NCBI GenBank assembly: GCA_946641795.1
Contig: CAMPBZ010000092.1
Coordinates: 1 to 5,154, forward strand
Direction of reading: 5' to 3'
Origin: an uncultured Clostridia bacterium
GTDB taxonomy: Bacteria > Bacillota > Clostridia > Oscillospirales > CAG-272
DNA: 5,154 bases
The notes below the pieces were generated by a model that saw nothing but the letters and a program-made list of their open reading frames with translations, was not told the DNA's origin and searched no databases. Shown here in pieces: positions 5,071 to 5,154 of this stretch (its first letter is position 1; each line of letters starts with the position of its first letter). Position numbers and translations under genes: made by a program.

Positions 5071-5154
5071 AAATCATCGATCAGCTTAAAAAATTTGGTG
5101 AAGTGGCTTGCCCGTGCGGGAAACCGCACGTTTTATCCGTATCGGATATCATCG
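5067..5154 (+). CDS. Probable sn-glycerol-1-phosphate dehydrogenase (AraM/EgsA-like), N-terminal fragment
   Basis: Only 29 complete codons are present before the window ends. The start ATG 5067 has GAGGTG (5056-5061) at 5-base spacing. The fragment shows CPCGKPH at residues 15-21, a CxCG-x2-H motif, followed by VLSVSDII. This pattern of an N-terminal CxCG and His just before the first Rossmann strand is common in clostridial AraM-type iron- or zinc-containing alcohol dehydrogenase family proteins. These reduce dihydroxyacetone phosphate to glycerol-1-phosphate using NAD(P)H. The assignment is recalled from the family and rests on a short stretch, so another Cys-rich N-terminus cannot be excluded. 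No clear promoter is seen between the tRNA terminator and this gene. The gap 4978-5066 holds only a 5-bp hairpin (GGGTT/AACCC at 4990-5004) and the inverted repeat around the start. Confidence 0.6.
   Translation, partial: MKIIDQLKKFGEVACPCGKPHVLSVSDII

Overview
The window reads as chromosomal DNA from a low-to-mid-GC Gram-positive bacterium, most likely a gut-type member of the Clostridia (Oscillospirales-like). Support comes from the purine-rich Shine-Dalgarno sites where present, sigma-A type promoters, a lipoprotein with BspA-like leucine-rich repeats, a GNAT-YoaP protein typical of Firmicutes, a tRNA with encoded CCA, and a terminal gene starting with the CxCG-x2-H motif seen in many clostridial sn-glycerol-1-phosphate dehydrogenases. 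The genus cannot be fixed from this sequence. All genes lie on the + strand.

Layout. Bases 1-248 hold the C-terminal part of an AraC-family regulator cut by the window edge. The 199-base gap after it holds a perfect 18-bp hairpin with no clear U-tract, a second GC-rich hairpin and a strong promoter. That promoter (384-412) drives a two-gene unit: a BspA-type leucine-rich-repeat lipoprotein (448-1062) and a 12-TM major facilitator transporter (1079-2368), closed by an intrinsic terminator (2380-2422). A second promoter (2425-2453) starts three bases later and drives a three-gene unit: a GNAT-YoaP acetyltransferase (2487-3242), a second GNAT overlapping it by 8 bases (3235-3768), and an EamA/DMT permease (3784-4689). 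No terminator is visible after the permease. A third promoter (4722-4750) precedes a tRNA-Leu(UAG) gene (4855-4939) with its own terminator (4945-4977). The window ends in the first 29 codons of a likely glycerol-1-phosphate dehydrogenase (5067 onward).

How the genes relate. Two transporters (MFS and EamA) and two acetyltransferases in adjacent short operons suggest handling or export of small molecules, but no substrate can be read from the sequence. The coding content is otherwise ordinary accessory metabolism.

The most unusual feature is in the tRNA-Leu leader. It carries a five-unit heptad tandem repeat and then a 34-base segment that, on the minus strand, looks like a shrunken tRNA-Leu: the acceptor stem and D-arm are kept and everything from the anticodon arm to the T-arm is missing. 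This segment is an inverted copy of the 5' end of the neighbouring tRNA, so the precursor leader could pair with the tRNA itself.
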